Below, in pieces: positions 53,601 through 64,000 of a DNA stretch of 64,000 nt; position 1 is the stretch's first letter, and each line of letters starts with the position of its first letter. Under the pieces are notes generated by a model that worked only from the letters and a program-made list of their open reading frames with translations, searched no databases and was not told the origin of the DNA. A program made the translations under genes and the position numbers. Location of the stretch: positions 24,466,399 to 24,530,398 of the forward strand of contig NC_064544.1 of the NCBI RefSeq assembly GCF_023856365.1. The letters are read 5' to 3'. The DNA is from Brienomyrus brachyistius. Its lineage: Eukaryota > Chordata > Actinopteri > Osteoglossiformes > Mormyridae.

Positions 53601-56510
53601 AAATATTTTTCTTCATATTGAAGTAAACTAATGCAGCCATACCCAATTCACAATGGCCAAGCTTTAGGCAAATAAATAGCAAAGTTAGGTGTTTGCTGAC
53701 CATGACAAAGTTCGTAATTCTGTTGTTGTGGGAGGTACCAACATGTGGGATTGAAGTGGTGGGTAAGATAAAAAGTCAGACTCAGACACATGCTGTAACT
53801 TGCCGCATTACAAGCTGAGTATGATGTGTCACTGCTGCCCTATCTGGCACATCCTTTAATACTGTAATCACATTTACTAATGCGTCATAAACCAGAAATC
53901 TTCACCTCCACTGCCACAGCCCAGAGACATCCTACCAGATGAGCATGCCCCCTGGTGTTTAAGGGTGGTATATTTCAAAGCTGCTGCCTAAAATAGAAGA
54001 GAGGATTAATAATACCACTACATTAGAGTTAGCTCAAAAAAAATGATGATGTCATTCACACAGCATGAAATATGTTGGCTAACAATCTCCATTGGTCCCT
54101 GATACAGAGTTATTCAATATTTGGAATCGTATGAGTATGCCTAACTGCACCCCAGAAAGCACTCCCAGGAGAAATGCACTTTATTAAAATCCTCATTATT
54201 AATGATATTTCAGCTTTCAGTCTTCCTGGCCATGTGGTGCTGGATTGATAGCTCATTCCCACTTCCTAATTGATGCATTGGTATGTGGTACATTGATGCA
54301 TCAGGCTGTCTATTACCACCACTGGGCTGATTTAATGACACCTGGCCCATACTGACTTAGAAACTATAGAGCCAAGTAACCAATAAGACAGGCTCAGTGT
54401 CCAGCATCGGGATAATCCTGAGTGTATTGGTGGCACAGGACCAGGAAAGTGACACTGCCTGTATATGGTGGACGGCCATGATTCTGTTCAATGAGACAAT
54501 AGTGCTCATCCTACAAGCCAAACAGGTCTAACACCGATCCAATTGCATGAATTTACTTCTCCCTGGTTGGACATAATGGCAGGTTAAGGTACAAAGGATT
54601 TTTTTTTCATACAATCATTTCAAAGCCTGTACTTTTTTTATGTTATCCTTGATCAGGGTCTTCAACAGACTAGAGAATGCCATGGAGGAATTGGCTCCAT
54701 GTTTGTAGTCTCCACCACTCTGTTGGTCTGAATTTATCCATTGATTTTCCTCTGCGTTAATTTTAATACATAATGTATGGCTAGGCTGTATGTCAGCCAT
54801 GGGGAGTGAGAGTGTGGGTCAGGGGCCTATGCTTGGAGGACAGAGCTACCTACCCCAGACAGAGGGGCAGCAAATCTGTCAGTTGCTTTATGAATTATGA
54901 ATCCATTCTGCACGGTAAATTGATTTTCAAATAAAATATTTTCTGACCTTTTTTCCATATTTATATCCATACAAAAGAGCCAATGCACCATTATGGCAGT
55001 ATAGCCATAAAAGAAGACTCACTCTTTCAGAAACCGTAGATACAAACTTGCCTTTAATATGAATTCCCTGAGAAATTCCTCCCTGGAAACATGGCTGGTT
55101 TATTCTAATGACTCAAGATGAGGCTGAGTGACAGTAATGGGACCACATAAAAATGGTGTCAATCTGGCGCAACAACGGTTCACTGAACAACACATTAGTG
55201 ATTAAATAAAAAGTATTTCACATCCTTAAGTGTGCGATCCCATAATAGAACAGCATAGGGGCTTAGAGGTGGTTTTAAAAATGCATTTCTAAATTAATAA
55301 CAAAAGCCAGACAAAGGCCAAAGGGGTGAATCCTTTGTTCTTAATGTATTGCTTGCATATTTATTTTCCAGTTTTACCACATGACTTGTTGGACATTATG
55401 TGTAAGGATTTGCATCTGGATTTAACAAAGGTCACGTGACCTCAATAACGAGTTGGGGTGCGTGGTGAAGGATGGAGTTACAAATGACGGCACCCCACCG
55501 CATGAGAGATTAACGACCCATGTTAGGCTTTATTACCAACCAGGCAATCAATATAGCAATATAAACTAAATTAGGGGAAAGGCAATAAAAACAAGATGCA
55601 CACATGTGTAGAAGAGGGGCTGTTTATTAAGCATGACTGCCAGGCCAATGTGTGGGCTGTTCATTATCTTTGACCAGGAGAAAGAATGTCTACTTCAATA
55701 AACCCTTCAACCAGAAAGACACATCACCAATTTCAGTGTATCCTCTCTGTCTGCTGCACAGAGAGTTAAATCCAAAAAGACATACAAGAAAATGTTGTCT
55801 GACATTACTGCAGAATAAGCAGTCCCTTCTTACTGTGTGACAAGTCATATAGCAGACATATTTCCAGTGCTCAAAACCTTGAAAATTCTATCAAATCAAA
55901 ATCATCAGGAAAAGAACAAAAATACCATAGAAACTGGTCAATGCAAGTCATTAAAGATCAAAATAAACAACATGCTTCTTCTTCAAAAAAAATATGTAAG
56001 ATACTCAGTAGCAATATTGGAGTATATTTTGTATTAAATCTACTGGAGAATGCTCTCAGATGTATAGCCATAATATTACAAAAAATGTCAAAGCCACACA
56101 TATAGGAGAATGAGGAGGTGCATGAATAATGGAAATCCTGAATCTGCAGGACATCTGACTGAAAATAAAGTGGTGAAAAATCATGGCAGCTCTTCACGTT
56201 CTCCGTGCCATTTCTGCTCTTTCTTCAGCATTTCAGCTCCGCTTCCAGGGGATTCTAGAATAGTTTATCTTTGCAGAAATTACACCACTGCAGACGCCGC
56301 TGGTTACAAATCCTCTTGCCACCACTATTTGGCACTAAGGGTGCTGTAAGTCTTTCCGGATAAGGGTGTCTCCTCAGCCAATGAATAAGTTAGACTTCTT
56401 ATTTCCTCCCTCGCAGAAAAAAAAGTGGAGTGTCACTATATTACCTCTTATAGTACAGAGCTTGCACCTTGTTATGGCCATTGTGAAATAATGGTGATCA
56501 TATCAATTTT
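50690..56510. other. Long stretch with no recognised gene or repeat
   Basis: Nearly 6 kb of unique-looking DNA. Frames of 60-130 codons (for example 51000-51269 minus, 52164-52556 plus) have no motif I recognise. Parts such as 52990-53230 and 54170-54360 (CCTCATTATTAATGATATTTC, CTTCCTAATTGATGCATTGG, GGGCTGATTTAATGACACC) look like possible conserved non-coding elements. Confidence 0.4.
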
Positions 56511-56511
56511 A

Positions 56512-56620
56512 GGAAATACTGTGCAAAAGTCTTAAGCAGTCAAAAGAAAATTATGTTTAAATGATCTTCCTGTTGGTGTAAATGATATCTGTGAAAGTGT
56601 GTCAACTTATGCACTTACGT
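56512..56620 (-). repeat. Mariner/Tc1-type dispersed repeat, copy 3 (end only)
   Basis: TACTGTGCAAAAGTCTTAAGCAGTC is the canonical end; GATATCTGTGAAAGTGTGTCAACTTATGC corresponds in reverse to copy 1 at 20360-20395. The middle between them is shortened. Confidence 0.65.
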
Positions 56621-58079
56621 ATTTGTAACTATCCAATATACCCATGTATATTTTTGAGTCGACCGCTAGCACCATTTTTGGGTAATCAATGCCTCTGTCA
56701 TTTATATAACTAATTAAGTTAATTTATTATGTCAGCTGGTTGTGAAATGTAATAAATACATAGAGTCCAAGAGTAGATGTTTGGAAGCTGAAGCAGTGTT
56801 CATCGAGTCATTCAAGAATATATCATTGATTTGCATTTATTTTTCATTGTGTTGCTGATAATTTGTATATGTTCTTGTTCTAATGTTAAATTGTGTTGTT
56901 TTGTTTTTAGCAAATATACGCTTACTACCCAGATATTTTTAAACATTTGATTGGAGACTTTTACTCTGTATTGTATATATTGCTCACGATATTTACGGAG
57001 TCACGTGAATCAGGTGAGTGGCTCTAAAAAACCATTTAAGGATAGAAACATGTCATGGTAATGTGCAGAAAAACAGTACAAGCATTAGCTGGGCTGGGAA
57101 ACATTATGAGAAGGTAAAATACATTTTCTATGAACTCCAACTCAAAAAAGTATGTCTTTTCTTAATAAGCCAAACTCGATTTTTTTTGCTCTTCACCCCA
57201 ATACACATAACGCCAGCAGCGAAACTTAATTGAGCCTATGTTCTGAAATTGTGTCATCGATCTTCCTCGAGGAAGTACATCAGTGTGGTGAAGTGATGGG
57301 AGAAGCCCATCTTTGTCCTCTCTCAACTTAATCAAAGCTACATGGTGCTCTTTGTAACAGCTAAAGGACAAACACTTTTTTTCTGATATGAAACTCCCAA
57401 ATGGGAGAAGGGAAATCCTGCCCATTTTCAATTAAATCAAACAACTTGGTAAAATAAAATGACATGCCAATGATGTGCTGAAGTGCGACTCTTTTGTTGC
57501 GTGTGAACATGCTGTTGTCTATCTCCAATACCTTCCCAACAGCTTTCCTGAATTTATTTTTCTATTCCTCTTCTATGGTATATCCCAGCTGTTTTTCACA
57601 CTAATGCCCTTCAAGCACTGGGTACTGGAAAGACACTGGCTGCCCCCCTCCCCCCCCGCCCCCCCAGCCCCAGGGTCATAGCTCTGCTTCTTTGATGATC
57701 TTGCACCCTTGCTTTATAGAAGCCCCCCAAGCTCACATTCCCTAATTGCTGTCTGTTCATCTGGCACCCTGGATGATGGAGTGGGTTAGGGCAGTTTGTT
57801 CTCTTCTCCTGCCCATGGCATTAACCCGATTAACCATGTCCTTCCCATCTCTGCCTGGCTGTGGACCAACATCAGCATTGTTTAGTCTTAGCAGAGGCAA
57901 TTTTAGGACAGCTCACAGTAAAACATTTGACACTGAAGTATCAGTAACAATGACAGTGGGTAACAACTAGACACGACAATGCTTAAGCAAATAGCCAATA
58001 GCTAGATGTATGGCCAAGACTGACGAACAGCTAACACACCAAACCTGTTAATACAATTCTGAGGCCAATCTTGGCTAAT
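56621..58079. other. No gene recognised; C-rich run at 57644-57668
   Basis: Unique-looking DNA with a C-rich homopolymer-like run CCCCCCTCCCCCCCCGCCCCCCC. No coding evidence. Confidence 0.35.
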
Positions 58080-58345
58080 TGTATATTGTACAGTATACTT
58101 CATTTTTCAGTATATTGTACAGTTTCAGTATATTGTACTTGGATTGTATTGTATATATTGTATTTTATTTTATTTTTTATTTCTTATTTTCTATTGTTTG
58201 ATACTACTGTTATTGCTTAAGGACTTTTTGCATTCTACTTATTTATGTTGCACTGTCCACTTTGCTGCTGTAAAATGCAAATTTCCCACCCGTGGGACTA
58301 ATAAATAATAAATCTTATCTTATCTTATCTTATCTTATTGCTAAC
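58080..58345 (+). mobile_element. LINE 3' end with (TTATC)n tail
   Basis: A TA- and TTTTA-rich leader, then TTTGCATTCTACTTATTTATGTTGCACTGTCCACTTTGCTGCTGTAAAATGCAAATTTCCC and CGTGGGACTAATAAATAATAAATC, followed by about five TTATC units. This is the usual 5'-truncated fish LINE 3' end (GCACTGTCCA...TGTGGGACTAATAAAGG). Confidence 0.8.
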
Positions 58346-58935
58346 GCTAGACACATGGTATATTGTCATTTGTGAATGAAAAGTAACGGGAAAAGAAAAA
58401 AAGTAGAATCAGTTTAGTCACAGTAATAAAAAGTATTTATTCAAGAAAAGCTTTGCTGCATTCACTGTGACCAGTGAATGTTTAGTTACATTTATTTGCC
58501 TAGCTAAGCTGATTGTTTAACTCACTCCTTATTATCAATGTACTTTATGTTGTTGTGTTCCAGAAGACTTATATTGTATGTCGTAAAAAGGGAAGGGGGA
58601 AAGGAAAAAAGTTGATATACATGAAGTAGCAGGAAAATTGTTTGCAAAAATAGCTTGACCCTGTACCAAATCTGCTGGTGGAGTGATGTCTAATGAAGCA
58701 AGGGCTGAGAAAGAGGACTCGATTGGGATATATATCCTGGTGTTAGCAAAGGGGCTGCCAACACTCAGAGTACCTCCACTTCTGGATAAAGCTCTACATC
58801 AGCTCGCTTTAACAACTGCAGCACATTCAGCTCTATCAACCTTTCATGGTTCGTAGAGCTATAATGAAACAGGATGCTTGTTTATTTTTAGCTCTGCACA
58901 TCACTGTTTCTGCTTTGTTGTATTCTTTAATCGAT
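58346..58935. other. No gene recognised
   Basis: Plain unique sequence ending at a short CA run (58940-58966). Confidence 0.35.
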
Positions 58936-58965
58936 ACAATACACACATACACATGCGCACACACA

Positions 58966-60430
58966 CGATCCAAACACGAAGCAGACAAGAGGAACGGGAA
59001 CAGGGCAAACAAAAAAGCAGACCACATGGGGTCAAACAAAAGGTGGAACTAGTAATAGGGAAAACCACTGAAGCACACACTAGGGAAACATCAATGATCA
59101 GACTGGGGAGCACAGGAGTGGGAGGCACTGATGAGGAGCAAACCAGAGGCATCTTTTGTGAATCACATAAGGGACAAAACCATAAGATCAATAGGTGTGG
59201 CTCCATGCCAGTTTACCCCCCCCCCCCCCCCCCCCCTGCAATGTGTGCACTCCAGGCATGCGAGACAAACCAAGGAGGGGACCTACAGGGACCAAACGGC
59301 AAGGCATGTAACAAAAAATGGACACTATACGAAACCAGACATGAGAAAACAGCAGATAAACCCAACAGGGGCACCGAAACACCAAGGATTAACAGGAGAG
59401 AAACGAGATGAGACAGGGAAATGGAGACACAGAAACCAATTAACACAACACTCACCAGAACAGGGTACACAAGTGAAGGGTCACCATAATCACAGACCAG
59501 GGAGAAGGAAAGGTGGGACAGAGCATTGGGGCAAAATCTGAAGTAAGGCTGGAGGGAACACAGCTGGACTAAGGGGTCCTCTGGACATCAGAAAGTGGGG
59601 AATTGACCCCGGGCCATGAGCCTCCCTGGGTATCGGTGGACCAGCAGGGCTGGGTAGAGCCAAGGGGACAGCTGGGAAGGGCAGGAGTCAGGGTACCTGG
59701 CAACAAGCGAGGCCGGGCAGATCTCAACAGCTGCATCTCTGGAGATGGGCCGTGCTCGGACGGGACCCCGGGAGACGGATCGACGGTTGAGTGTTTATAA
59801 CAGGGCAACCTCCGGCCAGGTTCTGGCTCGGGGAACATGGACAGGAAGCTGGCCGGTGGGGTGCTTCAGGGAACTCACGACTGCTCTCCTCACTTAATTC
59901 ACGCAACTTTGCCGTAACTTCCTGGGGCTCAGAATCCAGGGTAGGCAGAGTGAGTCTTCTACCCACAGACTGAAGAAGCACGGCTGTCTTGGGGATCTCC
60001 TATACTACTGGTGTGCTCCTTCTCATTTGATACGTCTGGAGGAGGGAGATGTACAGTACACCTCCACCTGAATGCAGTAGGGCTTCCAAGGCAAGGGTGA
60101 CTTGCAGGATGATCCACCAGGTAGAGGTTGGCTTAAAAGCCATAAAAAACATTTTGGGGGGTCCAGTCAATCTGTCCTGATTTGAATATGAAGGAGATAG
60201 GAGCATATGTGAAGGTAAACAAAAAGGGATTTATTAAGAAACGGGAACAAGGCAAACAAATGCAGCCCACATAGGGTAAAACAAAAGGCTGAACAAGTAA
60301 TAGGGGAAACCACTGGAACACACATCAGAGCAACATCAATGATCAGACTGGCGAGCACAAGACTGGGACGCACTGTTATACATCACTGATGAGGAGCAAA
60401 CAAGAGGAATCTGGTGTGAATCACACGAGG
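58966..60430 (-). mobile_element. Internally deleted LTR retrotransposon
   Basis: Two directly repeated LTR segments (58966-59210 and 60173-60430) share ACGGGAACA, GTAATAGGG, CATCAATGATCAGACTGG and GAGGAGCAAAC. A C run at 59216-59237 touches the inner side of the lower LTR: read on the minus strand, it is a G-rich polypurine tract just before the 3' LTR. The 935-bp interior has a 89-codon frame (59569-59838) but no gag, protease or pol. It is a non-autonomous copy; both LTRs are truncated, so no duplication is visible. Confidence 0.7.
59216..59237 (-). other. Polypurine tract of the LTR element
   Basis: Twenty-two C bases on the plus strand, G on the minus, directly before the 3' LTR start TGGCATGGAGCC. 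The placement is the same as the G run at 13179-13202 before the LTR at 13206. Confidence 0.6.
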
Positions 60431-60955
60431 GGGGAAGCGAGAAGTAAAACAATCAACAAGGGAGAGAACGAGGGGGCAGAAATGCAGGGCTTATAACATA
60501 GTTGATGGTTTGACATATTGAAAAATGATATATAGTTGTATATATAGTTTCCACTAAAGTTTTGTACACCTGCATTTCTTTATTTTGATCCATATACTTA
60601 ATATAGAATTTTAAGCATTTATTGTCTTCTGTATGCCCACTTCTGTTAAGTATGCTAACCCCATTAAGTACCACTTTGTCCACCACCTTCAAAATTAACT
60701 AGGCCCAAAAATGGACAGGCTTTAAAAAGAATTGCCAGAGTTTCAGAATGTAGGTATTTTATAAAACACATCCTATTTGACTGGGGAATTGCCCAACAAG
60801 ACAATAACTGGCCTAAACAATTTATATATGTAAAGAAATTGAATGAATTACATCCTGTTTAATACTGAAAATAACACATTTCCCCTCAAGGCATCACTGC
60901 AAATGATTAGAGTCTAAAACAGAAAAGAGACAAGTATTGCTTGTAGGTTTGACAC
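60431..60955. other. No recognised feature
   Basis: AT-rich, no gene or known repeat. Confidence 0.35.
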
Positions 60956-60959
60956 GAAC

Positions 60960-61190
60960 AACTTCAAAAACACCTCTTAAATGAGAGAGATCGGAGGAGA
61001 ATGGCCAGACTCATTAAAGCTAACAAGCCACAATTGCAAAAGTAACAGCCCAGTACAATAGTGGTGTGCAGTCTCTGAATGCACCACTTGTCTGCCCTTG
61101 AAGTTGTACCGACGGCAAAAGTGGGTACTACCCAGTTATTACCAGGTGTACCTAATAAAGTGGCCACTGAGCATATGTTAAACTGTTTCA
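60960..61190 (+). mobile_element. Internally deleted Tc1-like element
   Basis: GAGAGATCGGAGGAGAATGGCCAGACT and CTCTGAATGCACCACTTGTC are transposase-coding phrases of a fish Tc1 family; then the catalytic core is missing and the sequence resumes at GGGTACTACCCAGTTATTACCAGGTGTACCTAATAAAGTGGCCACTGAG, the 3' end and TIR (usual ACCTAATAAAGTGGCCRGTGAGTG). About 1 kb is deleted. Confidence 0.8.
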
Positions 61191-61274
61191 TACCTACAAC
61201 CAATTTAAAAGAGGAGATCCACATCAGCCGGCTCACATGCTTATACTCCACTTAAAGCTGTGTATAATAGTCTC

Positions 61275-61368
61275 TCTCACACACTCACAGGTGTGTAATT
61301 ATATATTTGTGGCGACTCTCCATTCATTTCTTTGGGGAAAATTCTAATTCCAACATGATAACCTTAAC
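61275..61368 (+). repeat. CA/GT-linked repeat, copy 6, left part
   Basis: CACACACTCACAGGTGTGTAATTATATATTTGTGGCGACTCTCCATTCATTTCTTTGGGGAAAATTCTAATTCC corresponds to the start of the family. It is cut after TTAAC (61364-61368) and resumes at 61816. Confidence 0.75.
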
Positions 61369-61815
61369 ATGATAATCCTTCTGGGCGCCGATTACGCTGC
61401 CCGGATTGCAGGACACAAAGGAGAAGAGCCACTTTTGTTCCAAGGCCTGTTCAACTTGTGAACTTGAAGCCACTATCACGCTCTGCCTTTTTGCACGAAA
61501 CCCCATAAAGGTATAACCACATTTTCATTCCCCACTACCTATTGACCTCCCCAATTTTGCATCTTATGTTAGTCTGTTAATTTACTTACTTGCAACTGCA
61601 ATTTTGCACTTTATGTATACACTGAGAACCATTTTACATGACACACATGACTTTAATTCTTTACTACTATTATTATTATTACTTTTATTCTGATTTTTTA
61701 ATTTTATTTTATTTGTTCTATTTTCTTAATGTCTGGTTCTATGTCTGTGCAACACTGCTCTACGTGCCTCAGATTGCCCCTCGGGGACAAATAAAGTTTT
61801 TTGATTTGATTTGAT
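61369..61815 (+). mobile_element. LINE 3' end in the CA-linked repeat (TSD TTAAC)
   Basis: The 447-bp insert ends CCTCGGGGACAAATAAAGTTTTTTGATTTGATTTGATT, a LINE tail. Before it, CAACACTGCTCTACGTGCCTCAGATTGCCCC. TTAAC occurs at 61364-61368 and 61816-61820. Removing the insert restores CCTTAACCCCTACCCAGCCCTAACC, as in the other family copies. Confidence 0.85.
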
Positions 61816-61962
61816 TTAACCCCTACCCAGCCCTAACCCTAACCATAAGTACAAAAAGTAACCAAACAAAATACGAGACATCTGGCATTTTTAGTTTTTT
61901 GATCACATTGATAGATCTCTGTGGGGAATATTTGGTCCCCATAATGTAATATAAACCTAATC

Positions 61963-62004
<42 letters not shown>
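61816..62004 (+). repeat. CA/GT-linked repeat, copy 6, right part with (CA)n
   Basis: TTAACCCCTACCCAGCCCTAACCCTAACCATAAGTA, ACCAAACAAAATACGAGACATCTGGCATTTTTAGTTTTTTGATCAC and GGTCCCCATAATG end in a CA run at 61966-62003. The CCCTAACCCTAACC here is part of the family, not telomere. Confidence 0.8.
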
Positions 62005-62005
<1 letters not shown>

Positions 62006-62420
62006 CACGACAAATACTCGAGGTTATTGAATGGTCCTTCATTATGGCCATACATGTACTTTTAAACAAAACTTCAAGTTCATTTCAGTATTAAATACCA
62101 AGTAGTGTGACTGGTAAAAGAATGAAGGAAAGAAGAAAAGGGGAAAAACAAGACCTGCTCCAATCTTATGAAGCTGCCTTTGTTCTCATCAAGCAGGACT
62201 TTTAAAAGTCTCAGTGACACAGGATTCCTTTCTTAGCACTTTTGGAGCGGCTCTTTTCTCTCCCAGTGACATTCTGTTTCATCTGTCTTTGTTCATCACA
62301 TTCCCTTTCTCCTTTTAAAGTACAGCATTGACCTTCACACACATCATTTGGCTGTAACCTTAACTGCTAAGGCTGGACTGTTACAGCCCTATTATTTATC
62401 ATAGGAGATATTAATATAAA
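62005..62420. other. No recognised feature
   Basis: Unique-looking sequence with no gene or repeat signal. Confidence 0.35.
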
Positions 62421-62421
62421 C

Positions 62422-62960
62422 TTCCATCCATCCATCCATCCATCCATCCATCCAATCATTATCTTCCACTCACTCAGGTCCTGCTCAGGAGCACAGCTGT
62501 TTAAGCAGAGATTCTCAGACCTCCCTCTCCCAAGCGACCTCCTCCAACTACTCTGGGGTAATACTGTATTAAGGCGTTCCCAGCTCAGCCAGAAGATGTA
62601 ATTTCGGTGAGTCCTGGGTCTGCCCGAGGGTGCCGGAAGCACCTCCTCAGGGAGGCATCCATGAGACATCTTAGAACGATGCTTGAACTACCTCATCCGG
62701 CTCCTTTAGATGCGAAGGAGCAGCAGCTCTGCTTTGAGTCCCTCCTGAATGTCCAAGCTCCTCACCCTATCTATAAGGCTGAGCCCAGACACCCAGACAT
62801 GTGAAGAAAACCCATTTATCCCACTTGTATCCACAATCTCATTCTTTCAGTCTCTACCCAAAGCTTGTGACCGTAGCTTGTGAAGGTAAGAACAAAAATT
62901 GACCAGACAGGGAATACATTTGATTTTGGGACTGGTCAGCCATCACCACAGACACTTTCT
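62422..62960 (-). mobile_element. LINE 3' part, reverse, with (ATGG)n tail
   Basis: The CATC run 62422-62453 is, on the minus strand, the ATGG-type tail of a LINE. Upstream of it on that strand come GGTGCTTCCGGCACCCTCGGGCAGACCCAGGACTCACC (the C-terminal GRPRT region), then CCGGATGAGGTAGTTC (62682-62697), and AAGCTACGGTCACAAGCTTTGGGTAGAGACTGAAAGAATGAGATTG, matching the fish Rex-like ORF end. Decayed and 5'-truncated. Confidence 0.75.
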
Positions 62961-64000
62961 CATTTTCTCAGGCTTTGCAGATGCATATTATGGGTAATGA
63001 TTTGGAAGTGATCAAATATTGAGGCAAACAAACCAAAATTGAAGTGTCACTGCATAGCGAATGCAAAGTGAAGGGCAGCTCAGACACTTACTTTTCTTAG
63101 AATGAAAACTCAAAAAGTATTTGTTGGATCATTTCCAAACATTGTAGAGACATTGTGTGGGTGACTATCTTGTAATGTTTAAATTTTGAAATAAATTGCA
63201 TCAACATTGAGGCTACATGCCCCTTGAAATATGCTTCAGCCCCCCAATTAGCAAAATCTACCAAGGGGGACCTATCTTTGGGGATGCTGGACTGCCCCGC
63301 GAAATTTATTTCTGGCTACAGGTCTGGTTGTGTATATCTATGGTTAAAATAACACCGTTTTAATAATAAGAGTTTGATTTAAGGATGTGTATTTGAATCT
63401 TTGATTGAAATTTTTACTTATCTGGCTACCCTCTTACTTAAAATTAAAGCTATTACGGACAGATATTCATTGAAACCGGTATTACAAAATGCTTTCAAAG
63501 CGATCAAACAAGCATCTGCTATAGCTGTCCGTTTTAGTTACAGAAGCCAAGCTGATTTATGTTGGTTCAAACATGGAAAAGTCATGCAGTAAATGATTCT
63601 CTTTATGTATATAAACAATACTTAGGTCAGCAGTGCTGTTCAGGGGTGGCTGACGATAGATGACAGGGATCAGTGGCGATGTAAGGTGGTGCAGTCGCAG
63701 TGCCTCTACCAATTGTCCATTACCTTTCCTTTTGATACAGTTGCTCACTTCACTCGCCTCTCATTGCCTGGGGACTAAAGTTCGGCACTATCTGTTCCCC
63801 CGCCTCAATTCAGAGTTCATCCAACAACACACTGTTTTCCTCTTATTTTCGAACTTTTATCCCTTCTGCTCATGCCCCCCGCTGCCCCCAGACGTGTTCT
63901 TAACCCATCCACTCCCCTTTTCTTTTGGGCATCCAAGAGGATTATGGTTCCCACCCACAAATGTATTCATTTTTCCTGTGAAGCTTAAGCATTAAAAGAG
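62961..64000. other. No gene recognised
   Basis: 63200-63310 has GCCCCCCAATTAGCAAAATCTACCAAGGGGGACC, a possible scrap of a hAT-like repeat. The last 350 bp are pyrimidine-rich with a 111-codon plus frame, without a motif; possibly part of an LTR or 3' UTR-like sequence running out of the window. Confidence 0.3.

Noticed and set aside
59569..59838. 89-codon minus-strand ORF as a gag gene
   Set aside because: Pro/Ser-rich but with no matrix, capsid or zinc-knuckle features; too short, so not called a gene.

Overview
The window looks like non-coding teleost fish DNA, either intergenic or from a very large intron. Pointers are the families present: Tc1-type transposons (one Sleeping Beauty-like), PIF/Harbinger-like elements with Myb/SANT reading frames, hAT and pogo/Tigger MITEs, a 5S-rRNA-derived SINE, tRNA-derived SINEs, a Rex-like LINE, gypsy-type LTR fragments, and many CA/GT, GATA and minisatellite arrays. 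I found no intact host protein-coding gene. Every frame over about 60 codons is a transposon relic, a translated tandem repeat, or unremarkable. All family names come from sequence recognition, not a database search.

Layout. 1-928: cut Tc1 element. 929-4200: AT-rich, little recognised. 4203-4861: pogo/Tigger relic. 5690-15610: dense transposon block. Two elements with the same ends (GGGGGGTATTCCA... / ...TGGAACACCCCCC) lie head to tail at 6229-7793 and 7795-12455, separated by one T. Both carry a Myb/SANT relic, and the larger also holds a broken reverse-strand gene of an uncharacterised fish multicopy protein. After them come a palindromic MITE, a hAT MITE, a gypsy 3' end, a SINE split by a solo LTR, and another LTR. 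15.6-23 kb: candidate conserved DNA, Tc1 relics, SINEs, a 51-bp minisatellite and a Sleeping Beauty-like element split by a LINE tail. 23.3-25.5 kb: possible piggyBac-type element holding a 5S-headed SINE whose body has become a 70-bp minisatellite. 25.9-31.3 kb: CA-linked repeat, Harbinger-type element nested in an older repeat, GT-rich array split by a hAT MITE, and a 55-bp minisatellite with four-unit higher-order structure. 31.3-46.9 kb: quieter, with possible conserved non-coding stretches, SINEs, MITEs and an 18/36-bp minisatellite running into a Myb/SANT relic. 46.9-49 kb: decayed LINE. 49-58 kb: mostly unique DNA. 58-63 kb: LINE tails, a deleted LTR retrotransposon, a deleted Tc1 element and a LINE fragment.

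There is no operon-like cooperation here. The content is a record of nested insertions, several dated relative to one another by clear target-site duplications (GTATC, ATTGC, TTAAC, ACGTTAGG, TAA). The most unusual items are the broken multicopy gene inside the larger TIR-bounded element, the repeated occurrence of Myb/SANT modules, and the two minisatellites built from recognisable units.
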